A stretch of DNA of 64,000 nt, taken from assembly GCF_928391935.1 (NCBI RefSeq), contig NZ_CAKMTD010000003.1, positions 1 to 64,000 on the forward strand, given 5' to 3'. The first letter of the stretch is position 1, and each line of letters opens with the position of its first letter. The notes under the pieces were generated by a model. The model made no database searches, was not told the DNA's origin, and saw only the letters and a list, made by a program, of their open reading frames with translations. The translations under genes were made by a program, and so were the position numbers. Source of the stretch: Rothia nasimurium (lineage in GTDB: Bacteria > Actinomycetota > Actinomycetes > Actinomycetales > Micrococcaceae). Below, one piece after another: positions 11,201-16,493 of the stretch.

Positions 11201-11329
11201 CTCAACGGCATAGGCCTGAGGAACAGTTACGGGCACTGCAGAAATTGAAGCGCCCAGGGCAAGACTAAATAGGGCAGCGCCAGAAAAAACTTTCTGGGCA
11301 GCACGCTTCTTTGAGTTGCTCTTAGTCAA
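5234..11329 (-). CDS. Giant sortase-anchored surface protein with MucBP-like repeats
   Basis: A 2031-residue predicted cell-wall adhesin. Residues 1-41 form a signal peptide (lysine-rich start, hydrophobic core, cleavage after AYA). Residues 42 to about 480 form a unique, probably ligand-binding region. There follow about ten MucBP-like repeats (core V.V.YVD..GN.I ... YDTTDNKP ... YVLVPSKT..ETG.V..G.T.VTYVYQKV) and six proline-rich linkers (starting NWIPQIPGVP, ending YIPPTTNTPG). Then come a Pro/Thr/Glu tract, a Gly/Ser/Thr/Asn spacer and the anchor: LAHTG, a hydrophobic segment and a basic tail RRGRRKK. LAxTG signals are typical of actinobacterial sortase E, and MucBP domains of adhesins. 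The start is TTG with GAGAAGG nine bases upstream. No sortase gene is in the window. Ligand unknown. Confidence 0.92.
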   Translation of the reverse strand: MTKSNSKKRAAQKVFSGAALFSLALGASISAVPVTVPQAYAVENIDYTNPDSLSGVSGTWHLPTDTGTVGTTTERLDAAANEAYIKNNDVTVPAGYIADPVDGRETFGIVLLDELNDTNADYNERNGVNYYVTSSADRNIGPGTIFVNLVDKNTNTIVRSFELNEGDANVPLGLTDALSPQLGDSFFTLNYDVTYAADGSVAGREFRVKSAAGSDANHITIILNKANPSGEGAASNAPVVQVPTPATQTASYKVVGTHELLARYTQTGGYTGDLYAIAGPVTFDKYELVESPTLSADAKILATDYALGVTADTIQSNTRRTRTVVEPDGSIVVKVYYLNPESPNLATLYGKDTANGGNALSDATNEDDWKLMYESQPIAPDSWNSVASEPKVHSWEVNGEKYSYRAVVTNYDDLSATGLLSTTAGLVSDPTYARVANDQRPAKALGIDDFRVGGFNWSLRNGNARNEQHVTYWYAPKGDVDVYYVDENGNEIKAKNDLVSYGATDSAYDATSADVKPQFITGADGKVYEYVKVDTDGLRPVTEGKEGKDEHGRTYAAATSETGTVQQNTVQELTYVYKEVKSSVTVNYVDTEGNVIKDSVVDTTDASVGSSYDTNDNKPTEITVDGVKYVLVPSKTTAQVGTNDPVKSDGTGTVAQDPTQVTYVYQKVGSWVPQIPGVPVGEEPKIEYPFDPENPDQPITPTPDNVIPYVPGYTPVDPNTNDPLVPVDPNDESKGYIPPTTTTPGNDTFIPYVEKDRGSVVVNFIDTKGNIIQAPVTDENSVYVDTPYDTTDQKKDTITVTNPDGSETEYRLVRTDGNETGKVVEGVTSVTYVYEKVEYGTVVVNYVDTKGNVIKTQVEDTARTETGAAYDTTDNKPAEITTEDGSRYVLVPSKTEGTETGTVVAGETAVTYVYQKVASWIPQLPDGSTPEIPYPFDPNNPDQPVTPTPDTVIPYVPGYTPEDPNGEPLKPVDPEDPSKGYIPPTPSNPGEDTIITYVKDQGSVVVKYVDEAGNEIQAPATDTATTDILDANGKPVTYDTTDLKPETITAADGTVYELVPTKTEGTETGNLAKGETVVTYVYKKVETGSVTVKYTDLEGNEISAPVVDTAAGTKAGTAYDTTDNKPNTITTADGKVYELVPNLTKGNETGTVTNGETVVTYIYREVTPAVATGDVIVHYKDVEGNAIKTSVLDTNNANVGTGYDTTDNKPETIITTDGSKYVLVPSKTKGAETGDVVEGVTEVTYFYQKVANWIPQIPGVPTEDLPQIPYPFDPTTPDQPVVPGDGQVIPYVPGYTPEDPNTGEPLKPVDPEDPSKGYIPPTTNTPGVDTPIPYVKDETPAPATGNVEVKYINTAGETIKATVTDTAGAAVGTAYDTTDNKPESIMLADGTRYVLVPSKTRGAETGEVVEGTTTVTYVYQKVANWIPEIPGVPVDERPVIPYPFDPTNPDQPVTPTPDTVIPYVPGYTPEDPNTGEPLKPVDPEDPSKGYIPPTTNTPGKDTPIPYVKNEEPPVEVKTGNVVVHFQDTEGNTLKSSTTLVSDSPVGGKYNTTGTKAEEIITADGTRYVLVPTKTIGSETGEVVEGTTEITYIYQKVANWIPQIPGVPTEDLPKIPYPFDPNNPDQPVTPTPDTVIPYVPGYTPEDPNTGEPLKPVDPEDPSKGYIPPTTNTPGVDTPIPYVKDEPGTPDAKTGTVKVTYKDVDDNPIPGLNPVTDTKDGAVGTDYSTKDHKVTEVTLEDGTRYVLVPSLTEGAEDGQVVEGETVVTYVYQKVANWIPQLPDVPVEDLPKIPYPFDPSKPGDPIVPGDGNVIPYVPGYTPVDPKTNEPLKPVDPEDPSKGYIPPTTNTPGVDTLIPYIKNDPKDPAPVDPEQPGEPTEPTQPTEPTEPTQPTNPGEPTQPTPVDPTNPADPGLPNQPITPVDPSDPANPGEPTQPTEPTNPGNGGTGGNTGGSTGGNTGGSTGGNTGGSTGGNAGGSTGSTGSSSTTPAPKSTSGSLAHTGAEVGALAGAGALLMGLGAVLTRRGRRKKDSE
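5401..5510. repeat. 24-bp-type tandem repeats encoding the Gly-rich wall-spanning spacer
   Basis: Four to five tandem units of about 24 bases encode TGGNTGGS-type repeats just before the LAHTG sorting signal. Such spacers vary in copy number among isolates of many surface proteins; variation here is an inference. Confidence 0.75.
5755..9330. repeat. Long internal DNA repeats of the surface-protein gene
   Basis: Proline-rich linker units of about 200-270 bp recur near 5755-6020, 6280-6540, 6805-7065, 7320-7580, 8330-8580 and 9060-9330. They are interleaved with MucBP-like units of about 210-240 bp. Several linkers are almost identical at DNA level (for example the stretch from PVTPTPDTVIPYVPG through GYIPPTTNTPG). 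The repeats offer homology for recombination that would add or remove whole domain blocks, and are a likely source of assembly error. Confidence 0.85.
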
Positions 11330-11410
11330 GGTAAAAGACCTTCTCTAATGTAGATGTCAAGTGAGTGCAAGGAATAGGGGAATCAAGCGAATGAGTTCCC
11401 CGATGGAAAA

Positions 11411-11440
11411 GGCCCCCTAAGGGGCGCCCCTTAGGGGCCC
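11411..11440. promoter_or_regulatory. Strong palindrome in the adhesin 5' untranslated region
   Basis: Two 15-base arms (GGCCCCCTAAGGGGC / GCCCCTTAGGGGCCC) abut with no loop and pair at all but one position. They lie 80-110 bases upstream of the TTG start and downstream of the candidate promoter, so the transcript would carry a very stable hairpin. It could protect the message, attenuate it, or bind a dimeric regulator as DNA; the sequence cannot decide. No T-run follows, so a classic terminator is unlikely. Confidence 0.6.
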
Positions 11441-11507
11441 TCGGGAATCCAGGAGCAACCATGGAAACCCGACCATCATGATTCGCAAGATATTCCCTGC
11501 AGAGTTC

Positions 11508-11537
11508 ACCCTACAGCTACCCCCCCCCCCGCGTCAA
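11508..11537 (-). promoter_or_regulatory. Candidate adhesin promoter with an 11-nt G tract in the spacer
   Basis: Minus strand: TTGACG (11532-11537), an 18-bp spacer made of C, eleven G and TAGCTG, then TAGGGT (11508-11513). The -35 matches TTGACA at 5 of 6; the -10 fits the actinobacterial TAnnnT pattern. The predicted transcript start lies about 170 bases before the TTG start codon. Slippage in the G tract would change -35/-10 spacing, which is how several phase-variable promoters work. Promoter activity is inferred. The rest of 11330-11808 holds the leader hairpin and a terminator but no gene. Confidence 0.55.
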
Positions 11538-11728
11538 GAGTTACATGCAGCATTGCAAGGTCAGAATAAACACATTAATAGACAGGCCGGAAAAACTATT
11601 TACCCTACCGAAAGCCCCCTTGCCCACCCCTGACAAGACAGGACACGCCCAACTTGTCTACCCGCCCAACCAGCACCCCCACCCCATCACAAACACACTA
11701 ACCGCAGGCCTGTCCGCACCCACCACAA

Positions 11729-11785
11729 GAAAAAAGGACGCCCCCACCCACCAGCCCCGGGCAGGGCAGGCGGGTGGGGGCGTCC
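11729..11785 (-). terminator. Terminator downstream of the interrupted lipoprotein gene
   Basis: A GGACGCCCCCACCC / GGGTGGGGGCGTCC stem is followed on the minus strand by seven T. It lies about 25 bases past the stop of the lipoprotein remnant and would separate it from the adhesin promoter. Confidence 0.8.
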
Positions 11786-11808
11786 TCAAACCAGGAACAC
11801 ACCAACCG

Positions 11809-12040
11809 CTACGGCTGGGTGACACCAGCCGGAGAAATCGTAAACTGATGGCCAGAAGAACCAACACACGTAATAGATTCAGTGCTCAGAGGCTGACATG
11901 AGAAACCCAAAAAGTTAATAGTCGTACCCACATCCAGAGACCGCGCCTCAGTTGAAGCCGGCAGGCCCTGCTGAGTGCCGCCTTCTTCAACTCGGACACC
12001 ATTCACAGGATCCATGCTGACCTTCCAGGTCTTAATCTGA
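11809..12040 (-). pseudogene. 3' part of a lipoprotein gene interrupted by a TnpB element
   Basis: On the minus strand the flank reads in frame QIKTWKVSMDPVNGVRVEEG, continues for about 55 residues with two cysteines, and ends PAGVTQP then TAG. This is the C-terminal part of the protein whose N-terminus lies at 13394-13848. Joining the two flanks at the inferred element ends gives 687 nt, exactly 229 codons, with no stop inside. The fragment has an internal ATG (12015) but no good ribosome site. Function unknown: the intact protein would be a secreted lipoprotein of about 228 residues. Confidence 0.8.
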
Positions 12041-13393
12041 CTTCCTCCCCTCCCTTACGGAAGGAGGTTCCCGGCATCACTACCAGGAGTTTCCTGCTTC
12101 ACCAATGACAGCCCACCCTTGAACCCCGCAAGGGGTTTCTTGGCAGGTCTTACACCATCTCCACAGGCGTACACCGCGAGCCCCGCGGCGTGGATATTCT
12201 GCGCAGCGTTTATATCCCTATCTAGCCGGGTGCCACAGGCTTTGCACGTCCAAAAACGAGCACTCAAGGACAGGTACTCCCGCACTACACCGCAGGTGTT
12301 GCAGCGTTTAGAAGAGGGGAAGAACCGGTCGATAGCTACCACCTGTTTGCCGTACCACTGAGCCTTGTATTCCAGTAGGGTGCGGAACTGGGCGAAGTTG
12401 TGGTCAAGGATTGACCGATTCAGCCCAGCCTTAGCGGCTCGGCCTTTACCCCGGGCTGCTTTGGTCATACCTAAGACGTTAAGGTCTTCAATGCAGATCA
12501 CGTCATAGGTACGAACTAGGGTGGTGGTGGTTTGGTGCAGCCAGTCGGTTTTGGCGTCCCGGGCGGCAGCGTGGGCGCGGGAGAGCTTGAGTTTCGCTTT
12601 TTCCCAGTTTTTTGACCCTTTGACCTTGCGGGAGAGGGCACGCTGATAGCGGGTGACGCGCTTGTTTTTGGCGGGCAGGTCATAGACGTCGGTGGGGTTG
12701 AGTCTTTGACCTGTTGAGAGCACCAGGGCGTCTTTGACGCCCAGATCAATTCCTACGGTTTTACCCCTTGTAGGTAGGGGAGCTATTTCAGTTTCACACA
12801 AAGCTGAGATGAACCAGCGCCCTGCGCTATCACAGGTGACGGTGACGCTTGAGACACCCTCCCAGGGTACAGGGTTGTCCCCTGTAGCGAGGGTGAGGGG
12901 TTCACTCATTTTGGCTAGGTAGATAGACCCGTCTTTGACTCTGAACCCGGTTCTAACATAGGTCGCTGATAGGCGTGATTTCCTGCGGGTCTTACGTTTA
13001 GGGTATTTGGCTCTGCCCTCGAAAAAGTTAGAGAAGGCAGTTTGTAAGTGCCGTAGGGCCTGTTGCAGGGGGACGGAGGAAACCTCATTAAGGAAAGCTA
13101 GTTCAGGCTCTTTCTTCCAGCCGGTCAATGCCTTATCTGTTTGGGCGTAGCTTACGCGCTCACCTTGTTCGTACCAGGTGTTGGTGCGGTAGTGCAGGGC
13201 TTTGTTATAGACAACCCGGACGCAACCGAAGGTACGTATCAGCTCTGCTGCTTGTGCTTCGGTGGGGTAGAAACGGCGTTTGTAGGCGCGTTTCACAGTG
13301 TGGGTAGTCATGCTTACATTCTATCATGGTAGTGGGTAATGTCGCGTTTCATCCCCGCCCTCACGGACGGGGCTTTCACGCTCGCTCATTGGG
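12041..13393 (-). mobile_element. IS605/IS1341-type insertion element carrying only tnpB
   Basis: About 1.35 kb. It has no tnpA, no terminal inverted repeats and no obvious target duplication, as usual for this group. The left end abuts TTTTAC (13394-13399, minus-strand sense), close to the TTAC/TTTAC targets of the IS200/IS605 group. Both ends carry short hairpins: AGCCCCGTCCGTGAGGGCGGGG near the left end, split as stem GCCCCGTCC / GGGCGGGG, and CCTCC / GGGAGG near the right end. The right end is set at 12041 because that restores the interrupted frame, so it could shift by a few bases. Without TnpA it would need help in trans to move. Confidence 0.8.
12055..13311 (-). CDS. tnpB: TnpB RNA-guided endonuclease (IS605 group)
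   Basis: A 418-residue protein with the helix-turn-helix-type N-terminus typical of TnpB (FYPTEAQAAELIRTFGCVRVVYNKAL), a RuvC-like nuclease with all three acidic motifs (GIDLGVKD near 195, CIEDLNV near 285, LDRDINAAQNI near 375), and a zinc-finger insert (CNTCG ... CKACG) between the last two. TnpB proteins use an omega RNA transcribed from the 3' end of the element to cut DNA beside a short target-adjacent motif, helping the element persist. The reading frame and catalytic residues look intact, so it may be active. The start is ATG. The stop is only 14 bases from the inferred right end, so the guide RNA scaffold would overlap the coding 3' end. Confidence 0.93.
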   Translation of the reverse strand: MTTHTVKRAYKRRFYPTEAQAAELIRTFGCVRVVYNKALHYRTNTWYEQGERVSYAQTDKALTGWKKEPELAFLNEVSSVPLQQALRHLQTAFSNFFEGRAKYPKRKTRRKSRLSATYVRTGFRVKDGSIYLAKMSEPLTLATGDNPVPWEGVSSVTVTCDSAGRWFISALCETEIAPLPTRGKTVGIDLGVKDALVLSTGQRLNPTDVYDLPAKNKRVTRYQRALSRKVKGSKNWEKAKLKLSRAHAAARDAKTDWLHQTTTTLVRTYDVICIEDLNVLGMTKAARGKGRAAKAGLNRSILDHNFAQFRTLLEYKAQWYGKQVVAIDRFFPSSKRCNTCGVVREYLSLSARFWTCKACGTRLDRDINAAQNIHAAGLAVYACGDGVRPAKKPLAGFKGGLSLVKQETPGSDAGNLLP

Positions 13394-13848
13394 GTAAAAC
13401 CACCAATCTCAGCAGAACCAGGGCCCTGGGCGCCAATGTTGTCGGTCATGCTCGGCAAAAAAGCCCTCATCGTAGACAGAGCCTCATCACACGACACCTG
13501 GCCACCAAAGACATAAACACTATTCGTGGTGCGCGAAGCGTCCGCGACCCCACAGTTAGTACCCGGGGCAGCAAGCTGCTGAGAGGCGACAGGAGCCTGG
13601 GACGACGGAGCAGCAGCTGTTGGCTCGGGAGTTGCCGCAACCGTGGGCTCAGCAGACGGCGCTGCTGGGGACTCGGCGGCAGTCGGAGATTCTGAAGCCG
13701 ACGCTGAAGCGGTTACAGAAGCAGAAACCGACGGTGAAGCCGATGCAGAAACAGAAGCAGAAGAATCAGCCTGGTTGGAACCTACCCCACAAGCAGTCAA
13801 ACCAAGCAGGGCCACCAGGCCCACAGACGCAAAAAGATGACGGCGCAT
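13394..13848 (-). pseudogene. 5' part of the interrupted lipoprotein gene
   Basis: It encodes a signal peptide with lipobox LTAC (Cys about residue 20), a low-complexity Ser/Ala/Pro/Glu linker (about 25-95), and the beginning of a folded region with two cysteines (TNCGV; VSCDE). Translation then runs into the element and stops after about 20 foreign residues. ATG at 13848 is preferred over the TTG just upstream because AAGGGG lies five bases before it. A truncated lipoprotein could still be made and exported. Divergent paralogues of such linker lipoproteins are common in Micrococcaceae; the function is unknown. Confidence 0.8.
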
Positions 13849-13940
13849 CAATACCCCTTAAAGTGTGTGTGCGTAAAAAGTGATACCACCAGAATAACCG
13901 GCCCACTCCCCTACCCTAGAGCCTGACACCGCCAAGCTCC

Positions 13941-14198
13941 CTACGAGTAGTAGTATCTACAGGCGGCAATCAAAATGGTGGAATCTGTGATCGCATAAAT
14001 GAGCCGGTGCTCATCTGTAATCCGCCGCGACCAAAACCCAGACCAATCATGCTTAAGGGCCTCCGGTTTGCCTATGCCCCCATGCCCGTTACGGGCAATA
14101 TCTTTAATCAGCAAATTAATACGTTTAAGGATCTTGCGGTCCTGCTGTTGCCACCAGAGGTAATCCTCCCAGGCGTTCTCATCCCACACAATCTTCAT
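13941..14198 (-). CDS. yoeB: YoeB-family toxin (mRNA interferase), catalytic His position replaced by Tyr
   Basis: An 85-residue toxin clearly related to E. coli YoeB, a ribosome-dependent RNase that cuts mRNA in the A site. Conserved segments include ILKRINLLIKDI, GKPEAL with the catalytic Glu, GFWSRRITDEHRLIY with the catalytic Arg, and a C-terminal ACRYYYS. In E. coli the tail is CRYHY, where His83 and Tyr84 contribute to catalysis; here the His position is Tyr. Activity may be reduced, which is an inference. It lies three bases after its antitoxin gene. A second, His-containing YoeB is at 41608. Confidence 0.92.
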   Translation of the reverse strand: MKIVWDENAWEDYLWWQQQDRKILKRINLLIKDIARNGHGGIGKPEALKHDWSGFWSRRITDEHRLIYAITDSTILIAACRYYYS

Positions 14199-14201
14199 GG
14201 C

Positions 14202-14456
14202 TTACTCTTCAATCAGCTGATGCTCCTCCCCCAGCCCAGCCTTAAGCCGTGCAATCGACTCTGAAATTCGACGAGCGTTCTGGGGAGAGCGCGTGAGATA
14301 AGCAGCTTCTTTAAGGGACTCGTAATCTTCCAAGGACAGCATGACAACAGGATCATGCCCCACCCTCGTAATGACCACTTCCTCACGGTCATTGATAACA
14401 GATTCCATAACCTCTGCATAGCGGGCACGGGATTCTGAGTACGTCATAGTTTTCAT
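14202..14456 (-). CDS. yefM: YefM-family antitoxin
   Basis: An 84-residue Phd/YefM antitoxin. The N-terminal DNA-binding fold is recognisable (MTYSESRARYAEVMESVINDREEVVITR then PVVMLSLEDYESL), and the acidic C-terminal part would wrap the YoeB toxin. The ATG at 14456 is chosen because AAAGG lies nine bases upstream and because it gives the family's usual length; the frame stays open further upstream but runs through the operator. The pair is probably autoregulated through the TGTACA palindromes just upstream. Confidence 0.92.
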   Translation of the reverse strand: MKTMTYSESRARYAEVMESVINDREEVVITRVGHDPVVMLSLEDYESLKEAAYLTRSPQNARRISESIARLKAGLGEEHQLIEE

Positions 14457-14471
14457 ACAGCACAACCTTTC

Positions 14472-14491
14472 TTGTACAACCCATTGTACAA
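14472..14491. promoter_or_regulatory. YefM-YoeB operator
   Basis: Two copies of the palindrome TTGTACAA, 12 bp apart centre to centre, lie 16-35 bases before the yefM start. E. coli YefM-YoeB binds repeats with a TGTACA core, so the regulatory site appears conserved in sequence across phyla. Confidence 0.75.
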
Positions 14492-14679
14492 CTGGCAGGT
14501 CATCTTGAGCACTCAGCATATAGACAGCACACCACACAGAACCGGACACTCAGTTCTCTCGTGAGGGCGGACAATCAACAGCCCATCACAAGGCTTCGGT
14601 GAAGATTGCGCAAGGCAAGCTCCAAGTAAGCATCAAAAAAGAGCACAACTCAGCATATCTAAACAAGGCATAAAAATAG

Positions 14680-14712
14680 CCTGGCCTGGTTTCACAAAAA
14701 ACCAGGCCAGGG
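14680..14712. terminator. Terminator of the lipoprotein-DUF4870 unit
   Basis: A 13-bp perfect stem CCTGGCCTGGTTT / AAACCAGGCCAGG with a six-base loop, followed on the minus strand by an AT-rich stretch. It lies 17 bases after the DUF4870 gene stop. Confidence 0.75.
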
Positions 14713-14729
14713 AAACTCAGTATGCGCTT

Positions 14730-15152
14730 CTAGCTCAATACTGGAATCTTTATCGGAAAAGTTGCAATCATGCCACGCTTAGCCTCAGAGGCAGCCTTAA
14801 CATAGCGAGTAATCGCAAAAATCCAGAAACCGAGAGCACATATCCATCCAACAAAGGGGATGAAGACAAGTACCGTATTTACGATCACAACAAGCAAAGC
14901 AAAGTTGAAAGTATTTGCAGCACTAACTCTCACAAATCCGTATCCAGGCTTATCCTTGTTGGAAAGCCAGTAAAAGAATGCCGGAATAATACCAAACAAA
15001 ATTGACAGGTAGTTCATGGTTGATACGCTTGACTTAGCATCAAAAGGAATCTGATTTCCAAAGGCGTCAACCACTGGCTCCTGAAACTGAGGAGCCTGCT
15101 GATAGGGATTAGGCTGTGACTGAGATGAATTATTTTGATTTTGTTCAGACAT
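14730..15152 (-). CDS. DUF4870-type small membrane protein
   Basis: A 140-residue protein with a polar, Gln/Asn/Pro-rich N-terminus (about 1-45), then three hydrophobic segments (near LSILFGIIPAFFYWL, NFALLVVIVNTVLVFI and CALGFWIFAITRYV). The pattern with a central conserved Asn-Phe matches DUF4870/Tic20-like proteins; the biochemical role is unknown. ATG at 15152 is preferred to a TTG three codons upstream, although neither has a clear ribosome site. It starts 9 bases after the lipoprotein stop, so translation is probably coupled. Base composition is more AT-rich than the core genes around it. Confidence 0.75.
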   Translation of the reverse strand: MSEQNQNNSSQSQPNPYQQAPQFQEPVVDAFGNQIPFDAKSSVSTMNYLSILFGIIPAFFYWLSNKDKPGYGFVRVSAANTFNFALLVVIVNTVLVFIPFVGWICALGFWIFAITRYVKAASEAKRGMIATFPIKIPVLS

Positions 15153-15161
15153 AGGTTTCAA

Positions 15162-16430
15162 CTACTTTTCGATTGAATACTGATAGATTTCTGACCCACT
15201 AATAAAGTATTTAGAGCTTATAAAGCCTGCGCCACGAATTTCTGACGGCAAATCAATGATGGTTCCATCTTTTGTAATAATAACTGGCAAAGATTTACTA
15301 CCCTTACGCCCTAGCACCGTTCCATCCTCTGTAACAGCGTCACATACAACATCGCCATAGTCTAGGCTTTCACCAGTCGTTAGGTCATAAACCTTGCCAG
15401 CTTGATCGCACCAGTATCCATTCACATAATCTGGCTGTGCCAAGGAAGTACGATTTCGAGGAATTGGCAATTCGCTCCCTGACGATGGATCTGCATAGTT
15501 AGCTTGATTTACCAGAAAATGGGTCAACTTTTTTAAGGTAATGTAGCTATCTTCGCCAACCTGAGTTGAGGCAACCATACCTGGCACCTGAGATTCGCTC
15601 GAAAGCGCTACTAAAGTTCCATCAACCAAACCGTGTGGCTGGCTAAACTCAGGTTCCTGAAGGGTCTGCAACCGAGGTTCCTTACCACCTTCAAAGATTG
15701 CCACGTTTCCCTGCGCAGCCCCATCCGAGAAATTTAGCTCAGTTGGAACTGTCAAAACGATGGATTCCCCAGGGACGCCTGCAACCCATGGGGCATTACC
15801 ATAAGAAGGTGAAAGCGGGTTATCCCTAGTAAAGATAGTCTTTCCTACCTGCTTACCATCAGCAGAAAACTGGGCAACAGCGTTGATAAGTTCACCCGAG
15901 TTGTATTTATCGGCACCCTCATTTGCTTCGTATCTCAGCACGATGGAATCTCCAACGAACGCAGCGTCTAATATCTGAATTAGCTGATATCCCTCTGGAA
16001 CTTCGGCATCAGAAATATCTATCTTCTGCTCTTCTGCGCCGCTATCCAAGGAAACCTTTGCTACATACGAAACAGAAGATTTATTATTTAGAATCAATAC
16101 CTGGTTTTGATTAAAGTCGGTAATAGACCCTGACGCAGAAAATTTCCGCACGGCCCCGTTTGAAAGATTCTCCACTGATTCTACTGCAGTCAGCAAGCTA
16201 GACATATTCCCATTTGAAGCAGTTTGGCCACCACTCGCTCCTGTAGAAGATGGAGACGCAGTACCTTCAGTTGACGAACCACTGGACGGAGAATTAGTGG
16301 AAGTAGCGGCTAGGCTAGTTGATGAAGAACTTGATTCTGCGCTGGAATTATTAGATTCCCCAGCTGAACATGAAGTTAATAATACCGCTGCAACAACAGC
16401 AGTGGACAATAAAGCCCTATATTGTTTCAT
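15162..16430 (-). CDS. Predicted lipoprotein of unknown function
   Basis: A 422-residue exported protein with a signal peptide and lipobox LLTSC (Cys near 21), then a Ser/Thr-rich linker to about residue 72. The remaining 350 residues alternate short beta-rich stretches and resemble a propeller-like sensor or scaffold fold, but I recognise no family. The gene is clearly more AT-rich and uses more A/T-ending codons than neighbouring biosynthetic genes, consistent with transfer. It probably forms an operon with the DUF4870 gene. The ribosome site (GGGGTAAC before ATG) is weak. Confidence 0.75.
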   Translation of the reverse strand: MKQYRALLSTAVVAAVLLTSCSAGESNNSSAESSSSSTSLAATSTNSPSSGSSTEGTASPSSTGASGGQTASNGNMSSLLTAVESVENLSNGAVRKFSASGSITDFNQNQVLILNNKSSVSYVAKVSLDSGAEEQKIDISDAEVPEGYQLIQILDAAFVGDSIVLRYEANEGADKYNSGELINAVAQFSADGKQVGKTIFTRDNPLSPSYGNAPWVAGVPGESIVLTVPTELNFSDGAAQGNVAIFEGGKEPRLQTLQEPEFSQPHGLVDGTLVALSSESQVPGMVASTQVGEDSYITLKKLTHFLVNQANYADPSSGSELPIPRNRTSLAQPDYVNGYWCDQAGKVYDLTTGESLDYGDVVCDAVTEDGTVLGRKGSKSLPVIITKDGTIIDLPSEIRGAGFISSKYFISGSEIYQYSIEK

Positions 16431-16493
16431 AACAAGTTACCCCTCGTACTTTAATTATTTGAGCATAGCAATCGGTTGAAACGCCAGCTTTTT

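Noticed and set aside
12041..13393. TnpB as a Cas12-type CRISPR effector
   Set aside because: No repeat-spacer array anywhere in the window, and size and motifs fit TnpB.
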